From Miscanthus floridulus (taxonomy: Eukaryota > Streptophyta > Magnoliopsida > Poales > Poaceae), in assembly GCF_019320115.1 (NCBI RefSeq), contig NC_089594.1, forward strand, positions 20,010,262-20,074,261: a DNA stretch of 64,000 nucleotides, given 5' to 3'. The notes beneath the pieces were generated by a model. That model saw only the letters and a list, made by a program, of their open reading frames with translations, had not been told where the DNA came from and searched no databases. Below, one piece after another: positions 12,631 through 25,600 of this stretch. How positions within the stretch are numbered: the stretch's first letter is position 1; each line of letters starts with the position of its first letter. Made by a program: the position numbers and the translations under genes.

Positions 12631-14167
12631 CTGCTAACAATCCAAACAAAAACCCATCCAACTCCAAATCTACGCTGCAAAATCAAAGGGGATGCGCACC
12701 AACCACCGCAGCACTCACCACAAACGCTAGCGAGCTACCAACAGAGAGGCACAATGACATCTAATCCAACAAACCCTAATCCACACCAACGGTGCGATGA
12801 ACCCTCTGAATCCACACACCACCAAACCCTAACATGAGCCCATCGAATCGAAATCACCAGATCCACACCACCAAATCGCAACTAAAATGGGTCAAAATAA
12901 AGGGAAGAGGGAGCCGTACTACCTGCTGACCTCCGCCGCGACGCACCCTCCGAATCAAAAAGCCAGGAAGAAGCCCGTGCAGACCTACGCCGTCGTCGTC
13001 GCCGTCACCTTCGGCATCGCCAAGGAGGAGGGAGAGAAAGGGAGAGGAAGCGAAATGGACAGGAGTGGACCGAGTGGAGCGGAGACTTCTCGGCAGGCGC
13101 GACGATCCAAAATTGAACAGTAAAATGGGTCCCACATGTCAGCGACGGAGCGGGTGGAAAACAGACCGCACAAGCGCGCGCCGTCGATGCCCCATCCGAC
13201 GGAGGACAAATCGCGTGTTCTCTCCAACAGAAACACGCGAGTGTCCTTTAGCAATACCGTAAAAAAACACAAAACGCAACGTGGGAAAGCTGGAAAGGTC
13301 AAAGGTTAAAAAACGGACGGGGACGTTTTTCACATAACAAATGTATATAGGCCGCAGGGGACTTTCCGAGTGGGTGACGGAGCAGGAAACTGACGGGAAT
13401 ACAACGAGCAGGTAGCTAGCCGGATGCATGAAATCGCGAGCACGTAGCCGCTCAAATCAAAGTTCGGCAGAAATTTTGGTTCTTTAATATTAGTTATAGA
13501 TATCAATATAAATTACCCCTCGTGTCCACCCAAAATTAAGTCAAGATCGTCAGTAGTGCTTTATTAATAAGATTTATTTTTCTTTATGATGTCGTAATTT
13601 GAATTATGATGTCATAAATATGATTTTCAGTACTAAAAAAATCTAAAATGGCAACTTTACATAAAAACTTAAGTTCTTTTGTTATTATTTTCTGATTCAA
13701 AACTTTTACATTTTAGTCAATGGTTTTGAAAAATAAATACAAAAAAGGTTATTTTATATACAAACATGTCATTGATAACTTTTAATCGTAGCTCGATTTT
13801 ATGTGACTTTCGTGCTCACAAGCTCACAGAAATGAGTATTACACACTAGTAATTAGTATAGCATGTCTTTAGAATGTTGGGTGTATTGCTATTATATATT
13901 TTGTTTACCATGTTTGTTGTGTGTCTACAGAAGGTGCTAAGTCCATGACTTTTGAAGACCAGGAGTTTGACACCTCTGATCAAGTTCAGTTTGAAGGAAA
14001 GTGTCATTGACCAGCTCGCCCTTGTATCTATTTTATTTTATTAGGTTAGACAGAATGTAGTTGCATGCAGAGTCTTAAATATGAAACCAGGTCTGGTTGG
14101 GTAGATGTTATGTTTAGCCTTCCTGTCCTAGGATGGGAAGGGTCCATATTAATTTTGATTAATGAAA

Positions 14168-14313
14168 TACTCTCTCCATCTGAATAAGAGAGTCATATAG
14201 GGTTTTATGCTGATCAAATTATATTAAGTTTGACTAGATTTGTAAAAACATATTAGCAACATTTGTATCTCTAAAAAAGTTTATGTGAAATTATTTCATA
14301 CTCACAGGGAGTA
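14168..14313. mobile_element. Stowaway-like MITE remnant
   Basis: The left end TACTCTCTCCATCTG and the right end, read on the other strand, CTACTCCCTGTGAG resemble the TACTCCCTCCGT ends of grass Stowaway (Tc1/mariner) MITEs that insert at TA. Length about 146 bp. The interior is AT-rich. The copy is diverged and its exact ends are uncertain. Confidence 0.5.
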
Positions 14314-15000
14314 GTTACTCATGAGGTATATCTCTAGATTTAGGGTGTTATGGCCCGACGAAGTATATGTATTGTAGGCGGACTAGACCATCTAGGGTAT
14401 GTATGTCAAGTATGTAAGTATACATATAGTATATGGTTATACTTATTTTATATATTACTATAATTATATAATAATAATAATAATATATTAAAAAATGAGC
14501 TCTTTTGAAAAAAAATCATGTAGCAAGATTTGGGGTATCTTGAATGAGCGTATAAACATATTGATAAATAAGTATGCACACATTTGCAATATGGTTTATT
14601 GAATATACTCCTAGAAGTAGGAAAATATATGCATAAGTTTATTATGAAAATATATTCAACAATGAATTTAACGATACTTATTATACACCATAAGTATTAA
14701 TATTCTCTTGTAAATGTTGACTTCTTGGTAAATGAGAATAACACTCTTTGTGGGACGGGAGAGTAATTAACAAAGTGGGTTGATGATCTTTTTAGCAACA
14801 CATGGTGACTAGGAATCTTTGGATGTGAATTTTGGTTTAAATGGTGAATGGCTGATGGGTTTGTGATGGTTCTTAAAACCTGTAACCTATAACTTAATAA
14901 CGCAACCATAAGGTATAGATGAGTTGGACTTTGCCAAGCCAATTAATGAGTTCCCTCCAGATTATAGTGTATCGGTATTGTATACTACATGGCTTACTCA

Positions 15001-15335
15001 AAAGGGGTCCCTTGGGGTTTTCACTTACGGGAAGGAACCTTAGGGGTAAATGTAAAATAGGCTTAGGCCCTTTTGGTTCCCAGGAATTGAGAGAAATTGA
15101 AACGTAATCTAATAATAAAATAGGAAGCACTTTCTAGATATTATTTCAATTCATGGGATCCAAATAGACCCTTAGAGAAAATTTGGAACAGCTTTATTCT
15201 CGAGTGTGTATGAAATTAGCCTAAAGGGGTTCCTTGGGGTTTTCACTTGCGGGGAGGAACCTTAGGGGTAAATGTAAAATAGGCTTAGATAAATTTTGGA
15301 ACAGCTTTATTCTCGAGTGTATGAAATTAGCCCTT
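15001..15335. repeat. Local duplications
   Basis: A segment beginning AAAGGGGT(T)CC and ending AAATGTAAAATAGGCTTAG occurs at about 15001-15066 and 15223-15288. A second segment, TTTGGAACAGCTTTATTCTC onward, occurs at about 15182-15223 and 15296-15334. The pattern suggests a local tandem duplication of roughly 115 bp plus one further partial copy. No coding content. Confidence 0.75.
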
Positions 15336-15347
15336 GCCATGTTAAGA

Positions 15348-15513
15348 GCTTGTTTGGTCACAATCTAATCCACCCTAATCTATATACAGTTGCAGTCTAA
15401 TCCACCCCAATCTATATACATCGAAGGGAATGAGGTGAAAATTACTTTATTTTTCACCTCAATTCCTCCTAATACATGTGAATTGGAATCGATTAAAATA
15501 CAGCCAAACAAGC
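15348..15513. mobile_element. Small MITE with GCTTGTTTGG ends
   Basis: The element begins GCTTGTTTGGTCAC and ends CAGCCAAACAAGC, giving an inverted repeat of about 11 bp. Length 166 bp. The interior repeats TAATCCACCC-type blocks. This matches the look of common grass MITEs, but I see no clear target duplication, so the superfamily is not assigned. Confidence 0.5.
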
Positions 15514-15741
15514 CCAGAATCAATCATAACATGGCTTTAGATTGCCGTTTAGGACGTAGACAGATGTAAAATCAAAATATATATCCACATATGTCAAAAT
15601 TGGAGCAATTTGCAAGGTTACTGGCAACGTGTGAATAATCTATGATGCTTGGACGGACCATGGGTGACAGGGAAGATCATGTCCTCGAATTGTTGATGAT
15701 AATTATTATCATGTCCTTGTCCATACATACATGCTACTGAT

Positions 15742-15865
15742 CTGAGATGTAATATGTCTACATAACAGCCAACAGTAACTCAGAATTACATTGTCCTTAT
15801 TCATCTGAGATGTAATGTGTACATAATAGCCAGCAGTAACTCAGAATTATCTTGTCCTTATTCAT
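15742..15865. repeat. Tandem duplication of about 62 bp
   Basis: Two adjacent copies start CTGAGATGTAAT and end TTGTCCTTATTCAT (15742-15804 and 15805-15865), with a few substitutions and a 2-bp indel. They lie just beyond the stop codon of the F-box gene and would be in its 3' untranslated or flanking region. Confidence 0.9.
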
Positions 15866-15927
15866 ACATGCTAGTAGACTCCTTAAATTAATCAAAGGCT
15901 TGTCGAATGGCCATAAACTGGTAGGTA

Positions 15928-17868
15928 TCACCCCAAAATTGTCAGCACGCCGTTCCTGTCATGTGGCACCAGTTCTGACTCGGCTACCATCCGGCCTTCA
16001 AATTCTTCTACCAGTTGCCCCAGCATTTTTCTTCTCGGATCTACAGCCATACGCTTCAGTTGTACTGCGTTGCGAAGGATATATTTTACCAGCGCAACTT
16101 GGCCTCCATTGCCATTAAAACCGGTTATGCAGGCATCCTTCAGGTTATGGTGAGGGTGATCCGCAACCACGCCTTTTTTAGGGCGGTACCCACATTCAAA
16201 TCCGCAGTACATCTACACAGATTTTGAGACCGTGATATTGTCAGTGAAAAGAAACTAATAGTATGAAAATCATTAATCATGTGCAAAATAAGAAACCATT
16301 AGTGGCAAATATACAATCAAAATGATCAATTTTGACATGCCAGTACTCCCTAGGCTGCAGCATTACACACTTAACTAGCCTGGACAATACTCTCAGAAAT
16401 TGAACTAGTAGCCTAGTAGGGTGGTTTCTGGTTTGTCATCTTCCACAACTTTGGCTAAGACAATAATTGCACGTTATAAGCCAGTAAACATCATGTATAG
16501 TAAGTATAGGTACTGTATACTAAGAGATCAAAGAGGATTTATACAACTACAAAACAGGAAAAAGCGCAGATGGAATAAAATCTTACATCCACATGAAGGT
16601 TCACCAAAAAGGGAGCCGCTTCCAAAAGATAAGCTAATTGAAGGACTGCATTTTTACCCAATCGTCTAACATTTCCAAAGGTTATGTTCATAATCAAATT
16701 CCTTAAATGCATAAATATGAGAGGAGCCTTCATAAATCCATGTATCTGAAAAGATGACATGGTAAGTAAAGGAAAAAAATGCGGAACATAAAACATTATC
16801 ACTTGACTAGAGATTATGAAGCGCATCGAAAAATGATACCTGAGTGTTCACAGTCATTTCAACACGTAGAGTCTCAATATGAGGCAATCCCTTTGGAACT
16901 TCAGTAAAAATATATCCAAGGTTATCCTCAATGAAAAATGAAACAGTTGCTGTCTTCAGCTTCAGGCATTGGCTAAGTGCAAAAATAACTTTTGAACCAC
17001 CTCTGTACTCAAACACTCTGAGATTAGGGGCAAGCAAATCAATCCTGTGGACAGCACAATCTTGGACGCACAGAAATTTCAACCGCTGCAATGGTTCAGC
17101 AGCATGTAAATTATGTAGCTCGGGACATCGTCGGATGGTTAGCCACTCCAGTAAAGGGCATCTCAATAAAAAGTACTGCAAATCTTGCAATATAAGCACA
17201 TGCACCAGAGCAAGTGTAGTAAGATTTGAAAAGCCACAAAATTCTCGACTTGGATCCAAAGTAACACTATCAAGTCGAAGGACCTCAAGGTGAGATGAAT
17301 TTTGGTCGTTAAACAGATGAAATGGGAAGCTATAATTATTTTCATGTTGTCCCAGATATGGAGAAAAGTTGAGCACCACAACCCTTGCCTTTGATGAGAT
17401 AGCAAAGGAAACCCATCCATCAATATCATTTGCATGTTCCTTATGCAATTCAAAGTTAACAGCCAATCTGTTCAAAGCCAAACCACTGTGTTCCCTTAGG
17501 ACAAAATTTACTGTGTCAATAAACCTCTTAAGGCCCTGCATTATATTATGCTGACTACTGGCAGGCACTGTCGAAATATCAAAGTCAAGATTAGGATGGT
17601 AAATCCAGGCTTTTCTCAACGTGCTGCATACCGTACTCATTCGGACAGCTTCCTTCAGTGTTATGCCTGCTATAATCCGTGACACAATGTCCTGGCAGTA
17701 AGTTTTTGAACAAAAATCAGCATGCAGCCCCTCAAAACATAGAGGATATAGAGTTCATGTTGAGATTTTACATACCTCAGGAAGTGACAAGAAATTAAGC
17801 CCATGTAAGTCTGTCTGTTTACTAAGCGTCAATCTTTTTCTCTTTGCTGGACAATTCCTATTCTCCAT
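15928..17868 (-). CDS. F-box/LRR/FBD protein
   Basis: An intact four-exon gene: 17868-17776, 17691-16840, 16745-16587 and 16212-15928. All junctions are GT..AG and all joins fall between codons, giving 462 residues. F-box proteins join the SCF ubiquitin ligase through SKP1 and select substrates with the C-terminal part. The start at 17868 (MENRNCPAKRKRLTL) is followed by a basic segment and the F-box (about residues 24-60: LSLPEDIVSRIIAGITL..VCSTLRKAW). The middle is leucine-rich (SHLEVLRLDSVTL, CPLLEWLTIRRCPELHNL, LKFLCVQDC). The end is an FBD-like region (ACITGFNGNGGQVALVKYIL, MAVDPRRK). It is the only protein gene here with no visible lesion. The substrate is unknown. CACTA 1 sits about 0.6 kb upstream of its TATA box and may affect its expression (inference). 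Confidence 0.9.
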
Positions 17869-18745
17869 GCCTTTCTGGCTAAAATGCTAATACTAACAAA
17901 GCCTACAAAAGCAGCAAAGCGGTGGTATCAACATAGCACATATGCAAGAGCGTAAGAATAGAAGATGTATCATTTATATATCAATATCAATATGCAAAAA
18001 TAAAATAGGTTATTCAACTTTGATATTCCTAAGTGCTTCATTCCAAAGAACAGTTGTGTTTCAGAACAAGAAAATGTTAGGTTTAAGGATTGTTTTACAG
18101 ATGTAATCAGAGGAAAATGACAATGAAACAAGGACTGTACCTAATCTCCTATAGAATGTAAAACCTTGTTAGTCCCTGCACTATAGAGCGGCACCTCGGA
18201 GCTCCGTGACAGAAAGGGCCCGGCACCTCAATCCACAAATCGAATAACCCACACATCCAATCATTAGATTAGATGGTTCAAGCATCACTAGCTCACGAAC
18301 CGAGGGGATACAGTGACGAGAGCACACGGATCAGAGAGCTTTGGGGTTACCTGGGCGGGATCAAACGAGAGCAGCCCTAAACGGAGTCGGCACGGGCCCC
18401 CCCGCGTCAGGTGCGGCTAAGTCGGCGGAGGAGGAGGGCCGATTGAAGCGAAGCTTCCGCTTTTGTGTGGAAGCTTCAATGTAAGCGTGGATCTGGAGGT
18501 CCACCGACGGGCAGCCACCGGTCACCAGCGACGCCGCAGCGCAACGGAGCAGGTGAAGCCGGCAGGACGGCGCGGCTCACCCAGGCGGCGATGTCTGCCC
18601 AATCTCCGGAGGTCTCGAATCGCCAGGCGGAGGCGGCGCCCTCTGCGAGCGGATGCGACTTGCGAGGGGACGAGACGACGGGCCGGGAACCGGGGCGGAA
18701 GGGAAGCAGTGAGGGAGAGGTGCGGAATATTTATATATATTTGAT
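17869..18745 (-). promoter_or_regulatory. Leader, first intron and TATA box of the F-box gene
   Basis: On the - strand a TATATATAAATA box lies at about 18728-18740. A GC-rich untranslated first exon follows (about 18700-18350), ending in a good donor (CCCAG|GTAACC near 18348). The intron ends TTTTGTAG just before GCTTTGTTAG, and the start codon comes about 35 bp later at 17868. Segments very similar to this leader recur near 32516-32640 and 42955-43090. Confidence 0.65.
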
Positions 18746-19116
18746 TTGATTTTATTTGATTTGATTTGATTTAGAGCTCCAGCAACCTGTCGCAAGTCGG
18801 AATATTTAGTCTCAAATTAAAGCACCTAATTTTAATTTAGACCTTTTCTATTTTTATTACACCTATATAGTAAACATGTCGTCCATGGCCATAGAACGTA
18901 TAAGAACTTGCATGTCTGTTTGAATACAACTTGTAGTCGGGCTGCACGCGGATCGCAAGCTTGGGTCATAACATTTTGCCTTTTTTATTTTTTTTTAATA
19001 TCTAGATACGCATAATATATATCTAAATGCATAACAAAAACTATATATCTAGAAAAATCAAAACATCTTACACTTTAAATATAGAGAAAGTATATATCCA
19101 TATACTTAATATTAAA
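18746..19116. other. AT-rich upstream region
   Basis: Upstream sequence of the F-box gene. It starts with TTTGATTTGATT repeats (about 18740-18770) and continues AT-rich up to the MITE at 19117. No gene or clear element seen. Confidence 0.5.
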
Positions 19117-19290
19117 CATGGGTCGTCTAAATGGTTGTTTAGCATGTTTAAACACCATGTAAACACTACACCGTGCTATACTATTTCCGTTTAGCCTGTT
19201 TAGCTGGCTGTGTAGCCCGTTGATTGGACTGTTTAGTCCGAATAAAGACTAAATGGTAGATGACCGACGGTTTACCGTTTAGCGTTTACG
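19117..19290. mobile_element. hAT-type MITE, second copy of the family at 1461
   Basis: The sequence CATGGGTCGTCTAAATGG .. CGTTTAGCGTTTACG matches the MITE in the FAR1-like exon over most of its length. It shares TGTTTAAACACCRTGTAAAC and the TGGTAG(R)TGACCGAC block. The flanks repeat TATTAAA (19110-19116 and 19291-19297), a 7-bp match plus one mismatch, consistent with an old 8-bp hAT duplication. Length 174 bp. Confidence 0.8.
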
Positions 19291-19355
19291 TATTAAAGAG
19301 TGCAAAATTCTTCTTGCAGCATTTCTAAAAGTGTTCACGCACTACTGGATTCAGG

Positions 19356-20092
19356 TTCTTTGCCGAGTGCCTGAGGCACTCGGCAAAGGCTATATTGCAC
19401 TCGGCAAAGCCTTTGCCGAGTGCGGTACTCGGCAAAGCACACACGGCAAAAAATTAATCGGCAAAGCACTCTTTGCCGAGTGTATTTTATCGGGCACTCG
19501 GCAAAGGCTTTGCCGAGTGCCCCGGAAACACTCGGCAAAGAAAAGCGACCGTCACGACGCCGGTTCCGTTGACGGTCACTTTGCCGAGTGTCAACCCTGC
19601 CGGCACTCGGCAAAGATTTTTTTAAATTTTTTTTAAAACTTTCTTTGCCGAGTGCCAACACGTGAGGCACTCGGCAAAGAGCTTTTATTTTTTTTTGAGA
19701 ATTTTCTTTGCCGAGTGCCAACCCTCCATGCACTCGGCAAAACTTTTTTTTTAAAAAAAAATTCTTTGCCGAGCGCCAACCCGGAAGGCACTCGGCAAAG
19801 AGCTTTTATTTTTTTTGAAAATTTTCTTTGCCGAGTGCCACCACTCCAGGCACTCGGCAAAGATTTTTTTTTAAACTCTTTGCCGAGTGCCAACGCAGAA
19901 GGCACTCGGCAAAGTTTAATTTTTTTTTTAAATTTCTTTGCCGAGTGTTATAGTCACAGCACTCGGCAAAGCTGGAAAATCTGTTTTCTGGTCGCCCATT
20001 TTGCCAGCTTTGCCGAGTGTTGTGACCATTGCGCTCGGCAAAGGGGTCCTTTGCCGAGTGCAACACTCGGCAAAGTGACCCAAAACGGCAAA
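19356..20092. repeat. Left subterminal repeats of CACTA 1
   Basis: Many inverted copies of TTTGCCGAGTGC and GCACTCGGCAAAG, typically paired around 10-14 bp variable cores and separated by poly-A/T spacers. In CACTA elements such arrays are binding sites for the TnpA-like protein and are needed to bring the ends together. An AT-rich region with CATCCATCACATATATATCT repeats follows (20120-20300). Confidence 0.9.
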
Positions 20093-20353
20093 TATTTTTT
20101 TTCGTTCCATCATGACAAATACATTCATACAAACATATATCACATATATATCTCATCCATCGCATATATATCTCATCCATCACATATATATCTCATCCAT
20201 CCACACATCCATCCGCCCATAACACATCCATCACAATATGTAATAATAAGTGCTCAAGTCCATCCAAATAAGTTTACAAGTCCATCAAAGTCCATAAGTG
20301 CATCACAAGTCCATCACCAAGTGAACAACAAATGTAAAAAATACAACATGCAC

Positions 20354-22526
20354 TCATCTCGGCCACTGCGACTGTGGTGAAGGCCCAGGTGCATCATTCG
20401 TAGGTGCATGAGGTGGATTATTCGAACCACCGTCAGATGGAGACTGCACAAAGGAGAAAAGATTGCATGTGAGACAAAATTATTTTAATAGCTAATCTAG
20501 GACGATAGAGGCCATACAAGCAAAGCACAAGTGAAAGTAAAAAACTTTGATACTCACAGGAGTAGCTGCAGCTGCAGGACGCGGAGGCGGAGGTGGAACC
20601 AACAGCCCAGGTGGCAGAGACAAGCCCATACGTTGCCCAAGCCCTTGTAGGAAATCCGTAATGTCCATCAGCCTCTGCGCCTGGGCCTGCCGCTCGGCCC
20701 GCTCGGCCTCCAACTGGGCCCCCAGCTCCTGACGTTCCTTCATTTCTTGTTCCAGCCAGGCCTACAATATTTCACTCCAATGTTTGAGTAATGCAAAGCT
20801 AATTAAGGTGTGTAAAGATCAATGTATGACGAGTAAAACAGGAATAACCTCGAGTGCGTCGACCCGGTGCTGTGCAGCGGTCGGCCGTGTGCGAATGGCC
20901 GGGCTCTCGCTCGTGCTCCGTGCTCGGATCTGGGAGAGAGAGGGAGTAGAGGCCGTGTCGATGACGCCGTCGCCAAGCCAGAACCGTCCATGCTTCTTGC
21001 CTTGCCCCGCCCTCATAACGGCCTCTCCATCGAAGTCCTGGGTGCTCGGATCATGGTCTGCCCCATGGAGCGACCTCGCCACCTCAGTGTACTCACTGAT
21101 GCGGGAGTGGACGCTCGGGTTCGTGTATGCCTCAGGCGGGTCCTCTAGGTTGAAGGAGACGTCAGACGTCGCCTTACCCTTGTGGGCCATACACCATGCC
21201 TGGAAGTCCGAGCAAGCCTGGCCACTATGTGATGCCGACTGCGAGAAAGACAGCACGATGATTAGAAATCAGACAGAACTGAGCGTGACAATAGATAAAT
21301 CAATTCGCGTACCCATGCTTGTTTGTATCCGGCGAGGTTGCGGCTGCCTTGATGGTGTGCTGGACCTTGCATCAGTAAACGACGGTCCCGGGCATCCCTG
21401 TGCATCTTGAGGTACTCCTCCGTGAACCACCTGTCCACCATCATCGCCCAGCACTCGGGATACGCTTGGCACCACCAGGGAATCACCTACACGTCATCAA
21501 GTATTGGACATATAAGAAGATCAAATTAAACCAACTTAATCTCAAATCGAATCAATGTTGATGTTCTTCATTTACCTCAAGGTACTGCTCCCGGGTCAGT
21601 TGCATCTCTCTTGCGTCTTTCTTGGTTTTCCTCTCTCCAAGCTTCGACCCGTAGTAGGTTACGATGGCCTGGATGCGCGCCTCGTGATGCATGTCGGTGA
21701 CGAGTTTTTTACAGGCTTTGGTAGTCGCCTACTCCGCCCTGGCCTCAAATCCCTCCTCGCATCTGTAATAAGTCTGCATACAAAAGCGATGTATCGATTC
21801 ATTATTTCAAGAAAAGTCTAATGAATGCGACGTATTGAGCAATGTTGTGCAAGGGAGACTTACCCAAAACTCTGCCTTCACCCGCGCCGCCTTGTTGGGG
21901 TACTCCGCATCGGAGGCGACGACGTAGTGGTCAAACGAGTAGGCCAGCTCCGTCTTCGATGCGTACGTGACAATGCCGGGGAAGTGCTGCCTGCACAGAA
22001 GACCCAGGATGCCGTTGACTAGCCGTGCGCTACCACCCGACACAACCACCCAGTTCCTGCACAAGTAATTAAGAAAAATTATTAGTTTTTTTCATCATAT
22101 CATATGAAGTAGTGCTGATAACATATACAGTTACTTACTTTTGTCCTTCGGGGCGAATCAGTGGGCATTGGTGACGAAGCGGAACCTGTGGGAGGCTCGC
22201 GGGACCTCGCAAGTAGACACTCGAAGAGGAGTTGGAGGAAGCGGAACCCATGCCTGCCGCCTCCCCCCCTCCTCCTCCTCCTCCTCCTCCTCCTCCTCCT
22301 CCTCCTCCGTCTGCCGAACCAACTCCTCGTCTGACTCGTCCACGGGCGCCACCTCCTCCTGCGGCTGGCGGTCCTCCTCACGTGGCGTGGGAGGAGACGG
22401 CCTCCTCCTACGGCTAGCGGTCCTCCTCCTCCTGTTCGATCCCTCTGCCGCCCCCTCCACCCCCTCCTGCGACCGGCGTTGTCTTTGGTAAATCGAGTTC
22501 ACAGACCTATGACGGTCGCCCGCCAT
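20354..22526 (-). CDS. CACTA 1 second gene, Transposase_24 (Ptta/En/Spm) type
   Basis: A multi-exon gene starting MAGDRHRSVNSIYQ at 22526 and ending SQWPR* at 20354-20356. Exons lie at about 22526-22139, 22057-21867, 21773-21575, 21485-21315, 21240-20850, 20762-20564 and 20444-20354. The first exon encodes an acidic poly-Glu tract from a CTC/GAG repeat at 22268-22310. The Transposase_24 core follows: WVVVSGGSARLVNGILGLL, MMVDRWFTEEYLKMHRDARD, LAHKGKA-like MAHKGKATSDVSF, and HGRFWLGDGVIDT. Then come a Glu/Arg-rich coiled-coil segment (EERQELGAQLEAERAERQAQ) and a Pro-rich tail. The family is thought to bind the subterminal repeats. The frame after the poly-Glu tract that matches CACTA 2 (PLIRPEGQK before the splice) differs from the poly-Glu frame, so a small frameshift near 22260 is possible. 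Confidence 0.75.
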
Positions 22527-22688
22527 CTTTGTTCAATCACCTGCAATAAAAAAGAAAAACAAGACGTAATTAGAAATAGGTGCAAAAATAAACAAAACAT
22601 AATTACAAAAAATATAGTATTACATGTATTAGAAATATATGCAAAAATGAACAAAACATAATTACAAAAAACATAGTATTACATGTAT

Positions 22689-25600
22689 TAGAAATAATCT
22701 TCATGATTGAAATTAGCTGGATCATAGGTCTCGTCATCACTATCAACATTGTCCAACTCATCAACACTATCCGAAGGAGGAATGTTGTCTTCATTGTCAT
22801 TGCCGAAATGTAATCGCTCAAGCATTTGTATGTCCTTCAGATTTCGCACCTCGTCTCCAGCATCCTCGTCATCATCCCTTTCATTATCTACTTCCATTCC
22901 TATCTCTTCGGTTAAGTCTATGTCAAACCTCCCTTGTAGCCCCTCTTCTTGATAGAACTCTCCATCATATGTGTTTGGGTTAAAGTTATAATCTTCATCG
23001 TTTGGGACAGGTAGTTTACCGTGTGGCGATACATTGTGCACAATAGACCAACCCTTAAGATGCTCTGCGTCTTTGCACGCGTATGACGTATAATAAACCT
23101 GGACGGCCTGTTGAGCCACAATGTAGACATCTTTTCCTGGATAGACGGAATCCTGTCGAATCTTGACTAGCCCAAGCTTAGGGGTCCGTCTCGTTACACC
23201 AGGATGAAACCAGTGGCATTTGAATATGACAGGAGTAAGAGGTTTGGAACCATAAAATGATAGTTCGTAGATTTCTTCAATTCTTCCATAATAGTCGAGT
23301 CCATCAGTGCCGGGCGTAACAACTCCGCTGTTTGTGGTTTATCGATTGGGCCGACTCTGCTCGTAGCTTGCTGTGTGAAAACGATATCCATTCACGTCAT
23401 AACCGGTAAATGACTTGACCCTAACGGCACAGCCATTTGCAACCTGTCTTAACTCATCACTTATAGGCGCATCAGTTTGGGCTTTCTGTTTGAACCAACA
23501 AATGAAATCGGGGCTCCCTAGTCCCGCACCCCGTGAAAGAAGGGTATCATTTTCTTGTGGTGTAGGTTGCCTTGATCCATGCCAGGATTGACGAAGAAAT
23601 TTCCTGTACCAACGAGAAACAAGGGGGTTGGACGACGAAACAAGGACATATGGCGAAATGAAACAAGTTCGTTTAGAACTTACCGAATGAACGGTTGCAC
23701 CTCGACAAGGTTGGTCAACACATATAGCATGATACTGCGACACTCTTCATTTTTCAATTGCTTAATGGTCGATGCACTTGCGCTTCCAAGTTGCCCTTAG
23801 AAATGGCTGAGGTTCGATTCATTTTCGCCAGCATTGTAATGAGGGGGTGGATTATGAACGTTAGGAAGTTTCTCAGTGTAGTATTTCTCTGTGAAGTTCG
23901 ACACCTCCTCTAGAATGTATGCCTCTGTAATGGAAGCCTCAATTCTAGCTTTATTTCTACATTTTTTGCGAAGAGTCTTCAGACATCTCTCGATTGGATA
24001 GCACCAACGGTTCTGCACGGGCCCCCCCATCCGTGCCTCATACGGGAGGTGCACAATCAAATGCTGCATCGACAAGAAGCAGGCGGGTGGAAAGATCTTC
24101 TCTAACTTATAGAGCAACACGGGTGCCGCTTTTTCCAAGTCATCAATGACGGTCCGAGAGAGCTCCTTGGCACAAAGCTGGCGGAATAAGTAGCTCAACT
24201 CTGCCAGCACTTGCCAGACATGCTCCAGGACATAGCCTCGAACCATCGCCGGAAGAAGCCACTCAATCCATATGTGGTAGTCATGACTCTTCATCCCGTT
24301 GACTCGCAGAGTGCCTAAGTTAACTCCCCTCTTTAGATTCGCTGCATACCCATCAGGGAACATTAGCTTCTTGATCCATTCAAGTACTTCCCTCCTTTGG
24401 TCCTTTTTCAAGACGAAATCAGCCTTAGGCCTTCTCCAGGTCTTGCCACGACTAGGAGGTTGCATCTCTTGATTTGGTCTATCGCACAACGTTGCTAGGT
24501 CTACTCTAGCCTTTGGGTTGTCCTTAGACTTTTCAGTGTCCATGAGTGTTGCCCAAAGTGCCTCGGCGACATTCTTTTTAGTGTGCATTACATCAATGTT
24601 ATGTGGTAGAAGAAGGTCATCGAAATAGGGGAGCCTCGTCATGCCCGAGATATGAGTCCACATATGCTGCTCACCATATCCCACAAAACCACCTTCTTCA
24701 TTGGGCACGAGAGCACCTATCTGAGCATGAACCTCGGCACCATTCATCATCTGCGGTGCAGGGTTTGTCACTTTGACGCCTTTCGTAAAGTTCTTGATAT
24801 CTTGTCTGAATGGATGGTCAAGAGGTAGGAATTGACGATGTCTATCAAACGACGAATACTTGCCACCCTTCTGCAACCAAATAAACCTTACACCTTCCTT
24901 GCATATTGGGCATGGGAACTTCCCGTGAACACACCAGGCGCAGAATATCCCATACGCCAGGAAGTCATGCAGGGAGTAGTGGTACCAAACGTGCATTTTG
25001 AAGGTTGTCTTTGTAGCTCGATCGTATGTCCATACCCCTTCGTCCCAAGCACGGACCAATTCATCAAATACGGGCTCCATGAACACACCCATATTACTCC
25101 CTGGGTGTCTAGGAATTATCAACGACAAGAATACGTTATGTCGTTGAAAGGAGACACCGGGGGGGAGATTAAGGGGGATAACAAAGACGGGCCAACATGT
25201 GTATGGGGCAGCCATCATTCCATAAGGATTGAACCCATCTGTTGCCAACGCGACACGTACATTACGAGGCTCATCTGCTTTGTCACGATGTTTGTCATTA
25301 AAGCGAATCCAAGCTTCACCATCGGATGGATGTACCATCTTGTCAGGATTGTACCGTTTGCCATTTTTGTGCCATGTCATCTGTTTCGCGGATTCCTCGG
25401 TCATGTATAGCCGTTGGATCCTCGGTAGAAACGGAAGGTACCGTAGGATTTTCATGGGGATCGTAAGTTGCCTCTTCTGGCCATCATCAGAGTCTACCTC
25501 CAGGTACCTAGAGGATTTACACTTTGGACAGAACTTTGCATGCTCGTGTTCTTTCCTAAATAGGAGACACCCTTTCGGACAAGCATGTATCTGCTCATAC

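Larger units (their letters stand above)
11014..13100 (-). promoter_or_regulatory. 5' leader and promoter region of the Ulp1-like gene
   Basis: A GC-richer block at about 12923-13100 reads on the - strand like a first non-coding exon. It is pyrimidine-rich, contains a 10-codon upstream ORF starting MPKVTA, and ends in the good donor CAG|GTAGTA at 12923/12922. The matching acceptor TGTGTAG lies just before the start codon at 11013, implying an intron of about 1.9 kb. The intron is AT-rich and contains a duplicated 86-bp segment. No clear TATA box was identified upstream. Confidence 0.45.
13101..15927. other. AT-rich spacer with small repeats, no gene seen
   Basis: Between the Ulp1-like leader and the 3' end of the F-box gene there is no credible coding region. 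The first part (13100-13450) is mixed in composition and could contain the end of a Mutator-like element, but no terminal repeat partner is visible. The rest is AT-rich and holds the MITE-like and duplicated segments listed separately. Confidence 0.6.

Noticed and set aside
19356..20092. Regularly spaced repeats resembling a CRISPR array
   Set aside because: The repeats are inverted pairs at irregular spacing inside CACTA ends with TIRs and target duplications, and the DNA is plant nuclear.
19331..20183. Open frames in the subterminal repeats (for example repeats of FAECR, ARQR, LPSA)
   Set aside because: The periodic GCCGAGTGC motif and its complement avoid stop codons. The same peptides recur in every CACTA end here.
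23797..23799. Reading the stop in the CACTA 1 transposase as the true C-terminus
   Set aside because: The same frame continues with family-typical sequence (SASTIKQLKNEECRSIMLY and beyond) and the DUF4216-like part, so the stop is a lesion.
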